DNA of 64,000 nt. It comes from Neovahlkampfia damariscottae. Taxonomy: Eukaryota > Heterolobosea > Selenaionea > Neovahlkampfiida > Neovahlkampfiidae. The notes beneath the pieces are model-generated. The model made no database searches, was not told the origin of the DNA, and saw only the letters and a program-made list of their open reading frames with translations. Made by a program: the position numbers and the translations under genes. Positions within the stretch are counted from its first letter, which is position 1. Every line of letters starts with the position of its first letter. This document shows, piece by piece, positions 53,304-64,000 of this stretch. The stretch spans positions 1 to 64,000 of the forward strand of contig JABLTG010000092.1 in NCBI GenBank assembly GCA_016618085.1, in the 5' to 3' direction.

Positions 53304-54410
53304 ATGTCTTTGGAAGAGAACATCGTTGAGTGGAAAAAAGTTTTCGAAAAGCATGAACTTGAAGAAATAGAAAACTTTTTAAATGACAATTCTTTATGGA
53401 AGGCGTTAAAAGGAGATGAAGAGAACAACAAATTTGGAACAAAATTGAATGAAGAAACTGTTAAAATCAAAACTGACGTTGTTGAAGAAGAATATGAAAT
53501 TTTTTATCGTCACTATGAACAAAAAGATCCAGTTGGTGTTTTATTCATGTTTCATGGATTAGGAAATTGCTCAGGAATGAGAAACAACTTAGCTGAACTT
53601 TTTGTTAGAGAAAATTATGAAGTATTTGCATTTGATCAATATGGACATGGTAAAAGTGTTGGTAATAGACTTTCTCAGTTTGATAATTTCGAAATTTTAT
53701 ACAAAACTGGATTACAATTTGTACAAAAAATGTACCAAAAAAACTCAAAAAAATTTGAGAAACTTCCATTGTTTTTTATCGGGTAAGAAATGATTTTTTC
53801 ATTAATTCCAGAGAATCAATGGGTGGAGCTACTATTTTGGAGTGTTTGTTAAATTTACCACAGGATTTTCCAAAAGTGACAGGTGTAATTCTTTCAGCTG
53901 CAGCTATTGAACTAAAAGCAAAACCAAATGTTGTATTCAGTACAATTTTTAGGTAACATTACATCAACCACTAATATATTATCAAAGTGCATTTTCTTAT
54001 ACTTTTCCTTCTTTCACTTTGGGTAGAGGAGACCCTGCAAGAAATACAAGATTTATCACTGAACAAGAGAGAAGAACTAACCATCCTGAAGCAACTATAA
54101 CAGGTTTACCTAGTTGTACTGCACGTGAAATGATAAGAATGAGTGATCATTTACTCGAAAATTTATCAGAAATTGATATTCCAATATTAATTCATCAAGG
54201 TACAAATGACTATGTTGTAGATCCAAATGGATCGAAATTGTTATACCAAAACTGTAAAAGCAAAGATAAGAAATTAATAATTTATCATGATGGTTTACAT
54301 TCACTTTTAACTGATCATCCAGCAATGGTAGAGTCTTTTTTTTTTAATTTTTTTTCACGTAGGATGCCTTACAAGAATCACTCAATTGGGTCAAAGAAAG
54401 AAGTAAATAA
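53304..54410 (+). CDS. Alpha/beta hydrolase, monoacylglycerol-lipase-like
   Basis: 335 residues from exons 53304-53782, 53812-53952, 53988-54327 and 54363-54410. Oxyanion region MFHGLGNCSG, FDQYGHGKS, nucleophile elbow GESMGG (spanning the first intron), Asp in HQGTNDYVVDP and His in HDGLHSLL complete the triad. This set matches monoacylglycerol lipases and lysophospholipases. The N-terminal 70 residues are extra and charged. ATTGG about 15 nt upstream. The stop is 3 bp from the stop of the convergent gene. Confidence 0.88.
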
Positions 54411-54418
54411 ATTTTATT
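54406..54418. terminator. Back-to-back poly(A) signals in a 3-bp convergent intergenic gap
   Basis: AATAAA on the plus strand (54406-54411) overlaps the hydrolase stop (54408-54410). AATAAA on the minus strand (54413-54418) overlaps the stop of the GRAM-like gene (54414-54416). Cleavage for each gene must therefore fall inside the other gene's coding sequence. Confidence 0.6.
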
Positions 54419-55241
54419 TCTCTTCATCAGAATTTGATTCATAACCTTCTTCTTGTTCAATTTGTTCTAAAGCACATAACATCAAACATTTATCCAATGT
54501 ATTATCACGATTTTCGAAACCAAAAACTCCGAATTTTTTATCATCATTAGTGAAAATAACGAAACCATTATCTTCTCCAAATTTATCAGATTTAAGAATT
54601 TTGTCAATATCTTTGTAATAAATCCTTTTGATTTGATCAGGAAGAATGACAGATTCATAAATCAAATGATCATCAAAAAGATGTAAAAATCCATAAATAA
54701 AATCATCATTCATGCATTCATCATATGATAAAATAAAATTAGTTCCTGATTTTGATTCTAAATTCAATCTTTCATAAATTGATGTTTCTGGATATTTTGA
54801 TTTATGACGTAAAACGAATTTGTTAAAAATTTGATTTAAAATTTGTTTTTTTTCTTGTATTTGTAATGTTTGTGTGTTGTCTTCATATGTCAATTCATTA
54901 TATAGTTCCTTCAATTTTTTATTTTCTTCTTCATTTTCCTGTTTTTCTGAGTGATATGTTTGAGCTAAAAGTGCTTGAGCATCATCAGATAAACCTGTAA
55001 TTTGACCTGATTTTTTAACTTTTGTTATTTCTTTTTGTAAGTCTAAGGTACTTTCAATTGTTTTTTGTTTTTCATCATCCAAAACTTTGTTTTGTTTTTC
55101 AATTTCTCTGTATTTTTTATAAACATCATTAATAGTTGATTCATCAGCTTATTTTGTTATTTTTTTATTTTTTTTACTTGATTTCATCATTTTCTTTTGA
55201 TTTGCCCAAGTTGGTGCAGCAAATAATTTTTGTAAAGACAT
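54414..55241 (-). CDS. Coiled-coil / GRAM-like domain protein
   Basis: 265 residues, exons 55178-55241 and 54414-55147 (30-nt intron). A charged coiled coil (about residues 25-130) is followed by LSYDECMNDDFIYGFLHLFD, then DDHLIYES, IKRIYYKDIDKILK, FVIFTNDDKKFGVFGF and ENRDNTLDKC. This is the strand order of a GRAM (PH-like) domain, which binds lipids or proteins at membranes. The call is from pattern only. It shares ATTGG at 55281-55285 with the divergent LENG1 gene. Confidence 0.65.
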
Positions 55242-55280
55242 GTTGCTCACAATAATTCAAAAAGACTAAAAAACTTTATG

Positions 55281-55285
55281 ATTGG
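55281..55285. promoter_or_regulatory. Single ATTGG in a 75-bp divergent promoter
   Basis: TGATTGGTCAG, a full match to the consensus, lies about 40 nt from the minus-strand ATG (55241) and about 31 nt from the LENG1 ATG (55317). Confidence 0.55.
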
Positions 55286-55316
55286 TCAGATTATCTCTGG
55301 TGTTTGTTGTTTGCTG

Positions 55317-55829
55317 ATGTCTGGTAATTTAAAAATCTCAAAGCATAAAAGTTGGCATGTTTGGACCAAGGATAATATTGAAAGAGTTGAAAAAGATGAA
55401 CGAGAACATGAAGAAAAAGAAAAAAAAAAAAGAAAAAGAGCAGAAGAAATGGATGAAGAAGAACGATACAAAAAATTAAAAAATCGTTCAAGAATAGAAA
55501 ATGGACAAGAACCTGAAAAAGAAGAAAACGTAAATTTTTTTAAAAACTTTGAAGGAGATTTAAATTTAATTGATTCTGACAAAACAAAGGAAGAAAAACG
55601 TGGAGGAACTCCATTGATACCTGAAAAGAAAAAAAAGTCCAGATTTGAAAACGTAGTTTATTCAAACCTTAATACTGTAAATAAAGAAAAAGAAGAAAAA
55701 AAAACGAAAAAAATTAAACCTGTAAAAAAAGAAAAGAAAAGTATAGAAACATTACGTCAAGAGCGACTTGAAAGAGAATTAGAAGAAAAACAAAAAATAC
55801 AAAAATTATTGAGAAAAAATCAAAAATGA
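55317..55829 (+). CDS. LENG1: LENG1-like protein with CIR_N domain
   Basis: 170 residues, one exon. The N-terminus NLKISKHKSWHVWTKDNIER, then VEKDE, is the CIR_N domain found in LENG1 and CBF1-interacting corepressor. Spliceosome-associated LENG1 homologues share this N-terminus. A long Lys/Glu coiled region follows, with LRQERLERELEEKQK near the end. Probably nuclear and linked to splicing. The ATG at 55317 is chosen because the CIR_N domain starts there and the ATTGG lies about 31 nt upstream. Confidence 0.8.
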   Translation: MSGNLKISKHKSWHVWTKDNIERVEKDEREHEEKEKKKRKRAEEMDEEERYKKLKNRSRIENGQEPEKEENVNFFKNFEGDLNLIDSDKTKEEKRGGTPLIPEKKKKSRFENVVYSNLNTVNKEKEEKKTKKIKPVKKEKKSIETLRQERLERELEEKQKIQKLLRKNQK

Positions 55830-55940
55830 TTGGATTAAAAATATGAATAAAAACTCCGATTGGTTATTCAAAGTCAACGTTTTTTTGTTTTGAAAACTCA
55901 GTTGATTTCGTTCCATATCACAAAAACATATTAAGAACTC

Positions 55941-58900
55941 ATGAGTCAATCTTTTATTTATCCGACTTATGATATTGATTTATTACAATCTTTAGCTGGA
56001 AATGAAGAAAAGTTAGCCAGTTATTTAGAAGAAAAAAATGAAGAATTTGAAAGAGATTTAAAAAGGCAGATTTTAGATCCACTTTCACGTGCTGAACAAA
56101 GACGTGAATGGTATTCACGTGATAGAGAATTAAGAAATGAATTATTGGCTGAGATTATTGTTGAAAATGAAAACATTGAACAAGACATTAATGACAGAAC
56201 TTATTTAGCTTTTGGTGAACAAAGTTATCATGGAACATTACTTTCAGAAGAGCTAAAAAAAGTACAAGAAGAAATGGAGAAATTAGAAGCTGAATCTGAA
56301 TTTGTTGGACGTACACCTATTTTTTTAGGACAAAAAAATCAATTTTATGATGTAAATTATTTACCTTTTGATACAGAAGAAGAAACTTTAGCTGAAAGAA
56401 GAGGAAAATGGTCTGATATTTTTTACACTCAACATGATGATGAATTCGCTGAAAAGAACCTTGAACTTTTGGCATATGAATATATTCATGATCCTGAAAT
56501 ATATCAAAACCCACCTGATCCAGAATCTTTTAATGACTTTGATGATTATGAAGAAGCTCTTGTTGAATGGCAAGAAGACACAGAAAGAGCACTTGGTTAT
56601 TTACAACTTCCAAGAGTTTTAGGTCGTCAAAAATATCGTCCTTATGTACTTCCTGAAGGTGATGAAAGTAACTCTCAAAAACAAAAAGAACTTGAAGAAC
56701 AGAATGATGTTGGCAAGTAAAACAAAATTCATAAATTTAACTTTTTCAAAGTGTTTTAGGTAAACTTTTTAACAAATCTGAAGTTGATGAAACATGGGAA
56801 TCACAACTTGTACCAATTGAACCAAAACCTGAATTTTATTCAACTTTTGAAGAATATGAACTTGCTATGCTTCGTTGGTCTTTGGTATGTTTAGATGTAA
56901 CTTTTGTGCCACCGCATCCTGCTCAATTTCAAAAATTATTAGGAATTCAAATGAGTGAACAGCCTTCATTCTATCCTATAAGAGATATTCAAATATCAGA
57001 ATCAGAAGCAAAGTCAACTTTAGTTCAAGAAAATGTTGAAGCTCATTCTGAAGAAGGAGTCAAACCAGCAACTGATTTAGGTGATTACTGGAAAAATATG
57101 AAACCTGAAGAAAGAAAACCATTTGAAGATTCATTAACAGATGTTTTAGAAAAAAACAAAAGTCAAATTTCAGAAATTGGAACTTACTTCAGAACTATCT
57201 CTGCAAAGTTTTTTTTTTTTTTTTTTAACAAACGTTTGTTATAGTTTTCATGGAACATTACAAGAACCTGAAATAAATTTTATGAGAAGTTATATAACTG
57301 ACGAAAAAGTTGAAACTGAAAATCCTAAAGACATTAGAGAATGGGTATCATTTCAAAGACTTGAAAATTCATTAAATTATCTCATTTTTTTAGATGAATA
57401 TTTAGAAGCTGCTGATGATTATGGAAAAAAACATCAGTTACCACTTATACGAGATGATATTCCACAAGAAGAAAGAGAATCACAATCTTATGATTGTCCT
57501 TTAGTTGTAGACGGAAAAGATGTTTTATTTGAATGTGCAGATTTTGAATTAGCGAAAATTATTTATGAAAGATTGAAAGATCCAACATATCGTGATGGTT
57601 TACAAAAAGTGTTGAAAAAGATTGATTATGGAAGTCGTTTAAAGAAAGTTAATAGTTGGTTTCATCCTTTAGAAACAAGAGAAGATCATGAAGCAAGAAA
57701 AAGATTTTTATCTGTTCACTTGGATACTATTAAAGACATCAAAGAGTTAACACCAATAAAATTCACAGAAATCTTTGAAACAGAAGCTCATTTAGATGTA
57801 TTTCAATTTTGGTTGGAAGAAAAAATGCCAAACAAAATGACCATCACAATTAAAGACAAACAAGAAACGTTAAAGACTTACAAACATTTGTTATATGCTT
57901 CATCCAACATAACAAATTTCAAAAGTTTACTTTCATTATTTCATTTAACAACAAATACTTTAACACATTCAAAAATATCAGCTTATGTTCTTTTATATTG
58001 TTCAACTCATTTAGCAGCTGAAAATTTAGTTTTGTTAATTCAAGCAAAAGATTTAACAAATCTAAGATATCTTGCATTAAGTTGTTCATTTTTTGAAGAA
58101 GAACCAATGATTATTTTCGATTATGGAGTTGATTTAAGATCTCAAGTTGATAAAGTTTTTGGTGAAAAGAGTTATTCAGTTGATGATTTTCTTTCTGATT
58201 TAATGATTCTTTATTACTTAGATTGTATGGCAGTTTCATTATATGAAGAAGAAGAGTGTTATGAACATGTTTATCCTGTATTGATCAAATACATTGGAAG
58301 TTTACTTGATAAATGCGTAGACTGGATGGAATCACATCCAAACTTTTTAAATTATGATCTTTGGACTTGTTTGTCACATAGATCAAAATCTGTATCATCA
58401 CTTGGAAGTTTTATTCTTTCATTTTTGTTTTTTGTTTCTCATAATAAGAAATTACCACAATTAATCACAAATTGTTCAATTGTTACAAGATTAAGAGATA
58501 TTGCAAAAAATACAAAATTCACTCACGTCAAATTATCAATTTCACGTATATTTCCTCAATTAAGACAAAATCAATGGAAGACTTTATTGATTGATCATTA
58601 CAAAGATTCTTTAAATGTGATGAATGATTTAGTTCATGTTGCAGAAGGAACAAAAATTGATACACAACCACCATTACTTGCTTCCATTGTTTTTGATTAT
58701 TTGACAACAAGTATCACTGTTAAAAAAACGGATCCAGAACAACACACTCTTAATTTGATTAATGGATTAGTTAGTTCAGATGTTTTCAATCAATTATTAA
58801 CTGCACTTGTTAACAGCACTCATCAGAAAACAATGCATGAAGGAACTGTTTTAGGAGCTCAATTCTTATCAAAATACATCAAATTTTTAATTTGTTATAA

Positions 58901-59835
58901 GAAAGTTGATGTTATTGAAGATGTCAAAAAAATGGGTTTCAAAATTTTTAAGAATAAAGTCAGAGGTGAAAAAACTGACATGATTCAAGTCTCAGAAAAA
59001 AGTATCTTTAAATTTTTAACTAACATACCTTTTAGATTTAACTGATTTATTTGATGTTATTTGTATCTCAGATGATAGAAAAACAAGCAAAAAGAATTAC
59101 AGATTACGTATTGCTTTATTAGACACTTTCAGATATTTAGTTAAAGTTCCAGGTCTTTTCAAATTAGCAAAGAATATTAAAGACTTTTGGCCAAGATTAC
59201 TCAAATTATGTGAAGATGGAACAAATATTCAATTCAATAGAAATGCATGGAGACTTTTTTATCAGTTAATTAAATTTCATTCAGGAGTTATTGAAACATT
59301 AAAATCAAGTGGTCATTTATTATCATTTTTAAGTTTAATTTCTGGAACCACTGAAAAAATCCAAACAAAAAAAGGAAAGAAAGAACAACAACAACATTTT
59401 GAAGATTCAGAAACAAAAATGACATCTAATATTTTAACAACTAATTCTCTTCATTATTTTTCAAAGACATTTCGTTTAACTAAACCTAAAGAAGTAAAAG
59501 ATGATGATTCAGATGATGAAGAAGAAGGAAAACGTAGAAGTGTTGAAACTAAAATTGGACATAATATTCCTGCAAAAGAAGTGACCAATGGCTATGATAG
59601 ATCAATTCAATTATTATCTTCTTATGTTGCAAGTCAAAGTCAAATTTTAAAAATTATTGATGATGCCTTTAGATCAGGTTTTAATGGTTGGCCATTTCAA
59701 GCTTTAACTCAATTATATTTGGCATTTCAACAACAACCTGCTTGTTCAAAAATTACACAAACAATCAGAAAAAATCAAGATTTTAAAGAAGGTTTGGACT
59801 TTTTTGTTGAAATTGCTGGTGATCCAGATGATTAA
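55941..59835 (+). CDS. Large unknown protein (1262 aa), helical C-terminal half
   Basis: Exons 55941-56716, 56752-57207, 57245-59001 and 59036-59835; the total length is a clean multiple of three. The N-terminal 500 residues are acidic with many Glu-rich helices and conserved-looking aromatic motifs (REWYSRDRELRNELLAE, FEEYELAMLRWSL, GDYWKNMKPEERKPFEDSL). Residues about 600-1260 are helical repeats. One linker is acidic/basic low complexity (DDDSDDEEEGKRRS). I recognise no family. Regular splicing and the absence of low complexity over long stretches suggest an old, constrained gene. ATTGG about 70 nt upstream. Confidence 0.8.
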
Positions 59836-60038
59836 AGTTTTTCATTTCCCAAAAATTTTACGATTATTTTTCCACCAATGAAATGTCATCGGATGTATTT
59901 TTTGGATTGATTTCTTATTGATGTAAATTAAAAGTGATTATTGTTTGAGAATTTAATCAATCATTCCTCCACGTGGAATTGACATTTTATTGGTGTTTCA
60001 TTTTGATTGGTTTATTATTCCAACAACTTTCCAAATCC

Positions 60039-60833
<795 letters not shown>

Positions 60834-61000
60834 GAAAAAAAGAAATGTTTCATAAAGATTAGTTTTTTAATTTTCTATTGGACCATTCCTCAGTTTTTGT
60901 TTTTTTGAGAACAAAAAAGTTTTTATTGACATTGATTGTTCATGTGAAAGTAGAGAAGAAAATTCTTGACAGTAAACATTTAGAAAAATTGAACCAATCA

Positions 61001-61970
61001 ATGAAGAGATTCTCCAAACATTTTTTAACAACCAATTTTAGAAGAATGAGCAAAATTTGTCAAACCAAAGAAGAGATAAAACATTTTATAGACTCACATG
61101 ATACTTTTCTATTTGATTGTGATGGTGTTCTATGGCACGGAGAGCATACAATTAACAATGTGCAAGAATCCATCACAATGTTAAGAAAACTGAAAAAGAA
61201 TATATTTTTCATCACTAACAACAGTACTAAAAGTAGAAAGGCGTACTCTGAAAAATTTAAAACCAAAAATATTGAAGTTTCAGAAGATGAAATTTTTTCC
61301 TCTTCTTTCATTGTTGCAGATTATTTGAAAGGTAAGAATTTTTATTCCACTAACTTTATAAGTCAAACATCCTGAAGTTAAAAAAGTTTATGTTATTGGA
61401 GAATCAGGAATTGAAGAAGAATTGGGTATTGCAGGAATTGAAATTGTTGACTCAGAACATCATTTAACACAATTCATGGATGAAGCTAAAATGAAGTCAA
61501 TTCCTGAAAAAGAAGTTCAAGATATAGATGCTATTATTTGTGGATGGGATAGAAGATTTAATTTTTACAAGTTGACTTATGCTTGTCTTTGTTTTCAATT
61601 AAAAGAAAATTGTCAATTCTTCGCGACCAATGAAGATTTTGCTGATAGAGTTGATGAAAAAAGAATGATACCTGGTGCAGGAATAATGATCAATGCTATT
61701 AAATATGCAGTAAAAAAAGATCCTATTGTTACAGGAAAACCAAATTCTTACATTGTTGAAAAACTTGTTAAAGAAAAAGGATTAGACAAAAGCAAGATGG
61801 TAATGATTGGAGACAATTTAAATACAGATATTTTATTAGGAATCAAATCCAATATCAATACAGGTTTGGTGTTCACTGGAGTAACGGATAAGGAAATTTT
61901 AGCATCCAGTAAAATTGAACCAACTTTTATTTTTTCAGATATTGGTGAATTTATAAAATACCTTGAATAA
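61001..61970 (+). CDS. HAD-superfamily phosphatase, phosphoglycolate/4-nitrophenyl phosphatase type
   Basis: 312 residues from exons 61001-61331 and 61363-61970. HAD motifs: DCDGVLWHG (nucleophile Asp), FITNNSTKSR, GKPNSYI and MIGDNLNTDI. The large insert between motifs II and III is the C2-type cap of the PGP/pNPPase (NagD-like) branch. It dephosphorylates 2-phosphoglycolate or similar metabolites. The first 16 residues (MKRFSKHFLTTNFRRM) could be a mitochondrial presequence; Met-17 is an alternative start. CCAATCA abuts the ATG. Confidence 0.9.
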
Positions 61971-62017
61971 CTCAATAAAACTTATGAACAGTTTTCTTTT
62001 TGTTTTAACCAATAGAA

Positions 62018-63016
62018 ATGTCCAAAGATCTGTTGTTGTCAACAAAAGTACACACAACTGGTTCTGTGGTAAAACTTTCATGCCATTCTTCTATCAAATA
62101 TCAAAATTCATTTTATGTTTTTGGTGGATACAATGATGATGTGAATAATGACGTTGACACTTTCTATGAATTTGATTTGAAAAATTCAATCTGGAAAGAA
62201 ATTCCAAAACAAAAAGTTTGGCCACCTTCAAGATGTTCACATATTTGTGAAGTATATAAAAACTCAATGTATATATTTGGTGGTCTAGGAACAAAAATGA
62301 TGCAAGATATGTGGAAATTTGATTTTTTAACAACATCATGGACATATGTAGCTCCTGACGTTAATTTACCACAACAAAGAGAAAGAAGTACTTCAGTACT
62401 TTATAAAGATTCTATTTTTATATTTGGTGGAAGAAATGAACTTCATTTGTTATCTGATATTCATGAATACAAAATTGAAAAAAATGAATGGAACAGAGTT
62501 GTATTAAAATCAGGAACTTCACAAGTCAGAGTTGGTGCATCCGGTGTTTTATATAATGATACATTTATCATCTTTGGAGGGAATGATTATTTTGAGCTTA
62601 AAAATACCATCGTGTTCTTCAATTTGATTGAAAAAACTTGGAAAGAAATTTCATTTGATAATTCGCCATCACCAAGAAGAAGTCATTCTGCAGTGGTTTA
62701 TAATGATAAAATGTACATTTTTGGAGGGAAAGTCTACCAAGATGATGAGCATGAAATTTTTGAATTGGACTTTAAATCATCATGCTGGAAATCAATTCCA
62801 TTGATTGGATATGAAATTCGGAAAAGGGGTGTTCATTCCATGAAGGTTGTTGAAAATGACATTTACATCTTTGCTGGAATGCACACAGGAATATGGTATG
62901 ATGACCTTATTCGAATTTCCATGGATTCAAACATTTTCCAAAAGAAGTTGGAAAAAAATTTAGAAGCAAGTAACTATATTGATGTACAGGTAACTTTTGA
63001 AAAAGGTGAACTTTAA
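62018..63016 (+). CDS. Kelch-repeat propeller protein
   Basis: 332 residues, one exon, six Kelch blades marked by FYVFGGYND, MYIFGGLG, IFIFGGRNE, FIIFGGND, MYIFGGKV and IYIFAGMH, each preceded by R-x-x-H/S and followed by W. No BTB, RING or F-box domain, so it is like Rab9-effector or stand-alone Kelch proteins. CCAAT is 5 nt before the ATG. AATAAA overlaps the stop. Confidence 0.9.
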   Translation: MSKDLLLSTKVHTTGSVVKLSCHSSIKYQNSFYVFGGYNDDVNNDVDTFYEFDLKNSIWKEIPKQKVWPPSRCSHICEVYKNSMYIFGGLGTKMMQDMWKFDFLTTSWTYVAPDVNLPQQRERSTSVLYKDSIFIFGGRNELHLLSDIHEYKIEKNEWNRVVLKSGTSQVRVGASGVLYNDTFIIFGGNDYFELKNTIVFFNLIEKTWKEISFDNSPSPRRSHSAVVYNDKMYIFGGKVYQDDEHEIFELDFKSSCWKSIPLIGYEIRKRGVHSMKVVENDIYIFAGMHTGIWYDDLIRISMDSNIFQKKLEKNLEASNYIDVQVTFEKGEL

Positions 63017-63064
63017 TAAAGGGTATTCTGAAATTTTATTCAAAATAGCTCCACCTATCAAATT

Positions 63065-63736
63065 TTACATTGTTGAATTTTTAATGTCCTTTTGAAAATA
63101 ATTGATATCCAAAGGTACTGCAGGATCATCTTCAAAATCTTCATTTATTGTATCTACTAACTCACTTTCAATTTTTTTTGTTTTTTTTCCAAAATATTTT
63201 GCTAAAACAAAATTAACAGGATATTTGAAAAACTAACCATAGATACAATACAAAAATATTACAATGCACGTATTTGTTCCCATTAAACATGCAAAAGGAA
63301 TTAATATCAAAGGTAACCAAGGAGATACTTTCAAATCGGGTAAATATTCAACTCTTTGAATTTTAGCGGTCAAAGTATTCACTTTTGATGGATTGACTAC
63401 AGCAAGATAAATACCTTTTCTTATGATATTATAATCTGTGAATCCATTAAACACATAAGTTGTCATTTCATTTTTTAACAACGGTAGAAAATTTCTTCCA
63501 GCTGTGAATTCTTTAAGATTATGTGAATTTAATAAATATGCAGAAAAATTTCTGGTAGACTGTACTTCAAAGTAAATAATATTTCCAGTGGTTCCAAAAT
63601 CAAAAGACTGGTGCTTTCCTGCAGAAATGGTGACTTTATCATTGTGTATGATTGTTTCAGCTTCTTAATCAGAAGGATAATTTTTCTTACTAATTGTTTG
63701 ATGAAAAAAAAACAAAAAAAACAAAAAAAGCTTCAT
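63065..63736 (-). CDS. Type I membrane protein with small lumenal domain, unknown
   Basis: 202 residues from exons 63691-63736, 63238-63663 and 63065-63201. The first exon encodes a Phe/Leu signal peptide (MKLFLFFLFFFHQTI) made of near-identical A-rich units. A lumenal beta-rich domain of about 120 residues follows (SFDFGTTGNIIYFEVQS, YLAVVNPSKVNTLTAKIQ). It ends with one TM helix (WLPLILIPFACLMGTNTCIV) and an acidic cytosolic tail of about 48 residues. No family recognised. It shares the CCAAT at 63766-63770 with the divergent F-box gene. Confidence 0.7.
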
Positions 63737-63765
63737 CAAATTGGCGATTATTGTGGTTTGGTTGT

Positions 63766-63770
63766 CCAAT
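63766..63770. promoter_or_regulatory. Single CCAAT in a 59-bp divergent promoter
   Basis: TGTCCAATCAAA lies about 30 nt from the minus-strand ATG (63736) and about 26 nt from the plus-strand ATG (63796). Confidence 0.55.
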
Positions 63771-63795
63771 CAAATTTCTATTTTATTTTCAGTCA

Positions 63796-64000
63796 ATGCA
63801 AGGATTCAAAGATTTTTTTGACTCATTAAATGATGATATAATAATAGAAATAATCTGTTTTTTATCATTACATCAAGTTATTTACTCAAAATACCTTTCT
63901 AAAAACATTAAGAGAATATTGAGTTCAGAAAATTTCTATGAAAGACTTGTGGAAAGTCATAAAATTGTAGTGATGAAAAATAATCGAAAATATACATCAC
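63796..64000 (+). CDS. F-box-like protein, 5' part only
   Basis: The frame is open to the window end (68 residues seen). SLNDDIIIEIICFLSLHQVI, then KNIKRILSSENFYERLV, follow the F-box helix pattern seen in the two other F-box proteins here. The substrate-binding part lies outside the window. Confidence 0.6.
   Translation, partial: MQGFKDFFDSLNDDIIIEIICFLSLHQVIYSKYLSKNIKRILSSENFYERLVESHKIVVMKNNRKYTS

Overview
The window is nuclear DNA of a unicellular eukaryote. It is very A+T-rich and densely packed, and I count a little over 50 genes on both strands. Most genes are split by tiny GT-AG introns, mostly 27-60 nt long, which start with GTA or GTT and are rich in T or A. The code is standard: TAA, TAG and TGA all end genes, and the eRF1 encoded here keeps the NIKS and YxCxxxF codon-recognition motifs. 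The gene families (DUF4116 repeats, B-box/RCC1, F-box/ankyrin, Sel1 repeats, kinase-AAA hybrids) suggest a free-living heterolobosean amoeboflagellate of the Naegleria/Willaertia kind. That placement is inference from gene content.

Layout. 1-11.2 kb: truncated kinase-AAA gene, small endosulfine, Rac GTPase, ACC-synthase-like aminotransferase, RPA1 and eRF1. 11.3-23.5 kb: LRR protein, two of three secreted Cys-free proteins, EF-hand/PIP-kinase fusion, B-box/RCC1 protein, a decayed DUF4116 gene, PARG-like glycohydrolase and an F-box/LRR protein. 23.5-33.3 kb: Sel1/LRR protein, helical-repeat protein, synapsin homologue and F-box/ankyrin protein. 33.3-41.8 kb: a secretory and lysosomal block with propeller lectin, membrane-anchored beta-hexosaminidase, trypsin-like protease, cytochrome b561, Golgi-type glycosyltransferase, M35-propeptide-like protein and ankyrin protein. 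42-54.4 kb: aromatic amino acid decarboxylase, short XRN exonuclease, DUF4116 relic, paired mitochondrial-type coiled-coil proteins, MYND and Sel1 proteins, the third Cys-free secreted protein and a monoacylglycerol-lipase-like hydrolase. 54.4-64 kb: GRAM-like protein, LENG1, a 1262-residue conserved-looking unknown, Rab8-like GTPase, HAD phosphatase, Kelch protein, a type I membrane protein and the start of an F-box gene.

The most striking pattern is regulatory. Almost every gene has a CCAAT/ATTGG element (often TGATTGGTCA or its complement) between 0 and about 70 nt upstream of its ATG, and several divergent pairs share one. The three genes for Cys-free, disordered secreted proteins lack it. 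At the other end, AATAAA very often overlaps the stop codon, so both UTRs must be extremely short. Other highlights are a synapsin core homologue, an RCC1 propeller built from five successive 147-nt phase-1 exons, micro-exons of 9, 13 and 23 nt, and a tail-anchored beta-hexosaminidase.

I saw no tRNA, rRNA, CRISPR array, transposon or virus-derived element.
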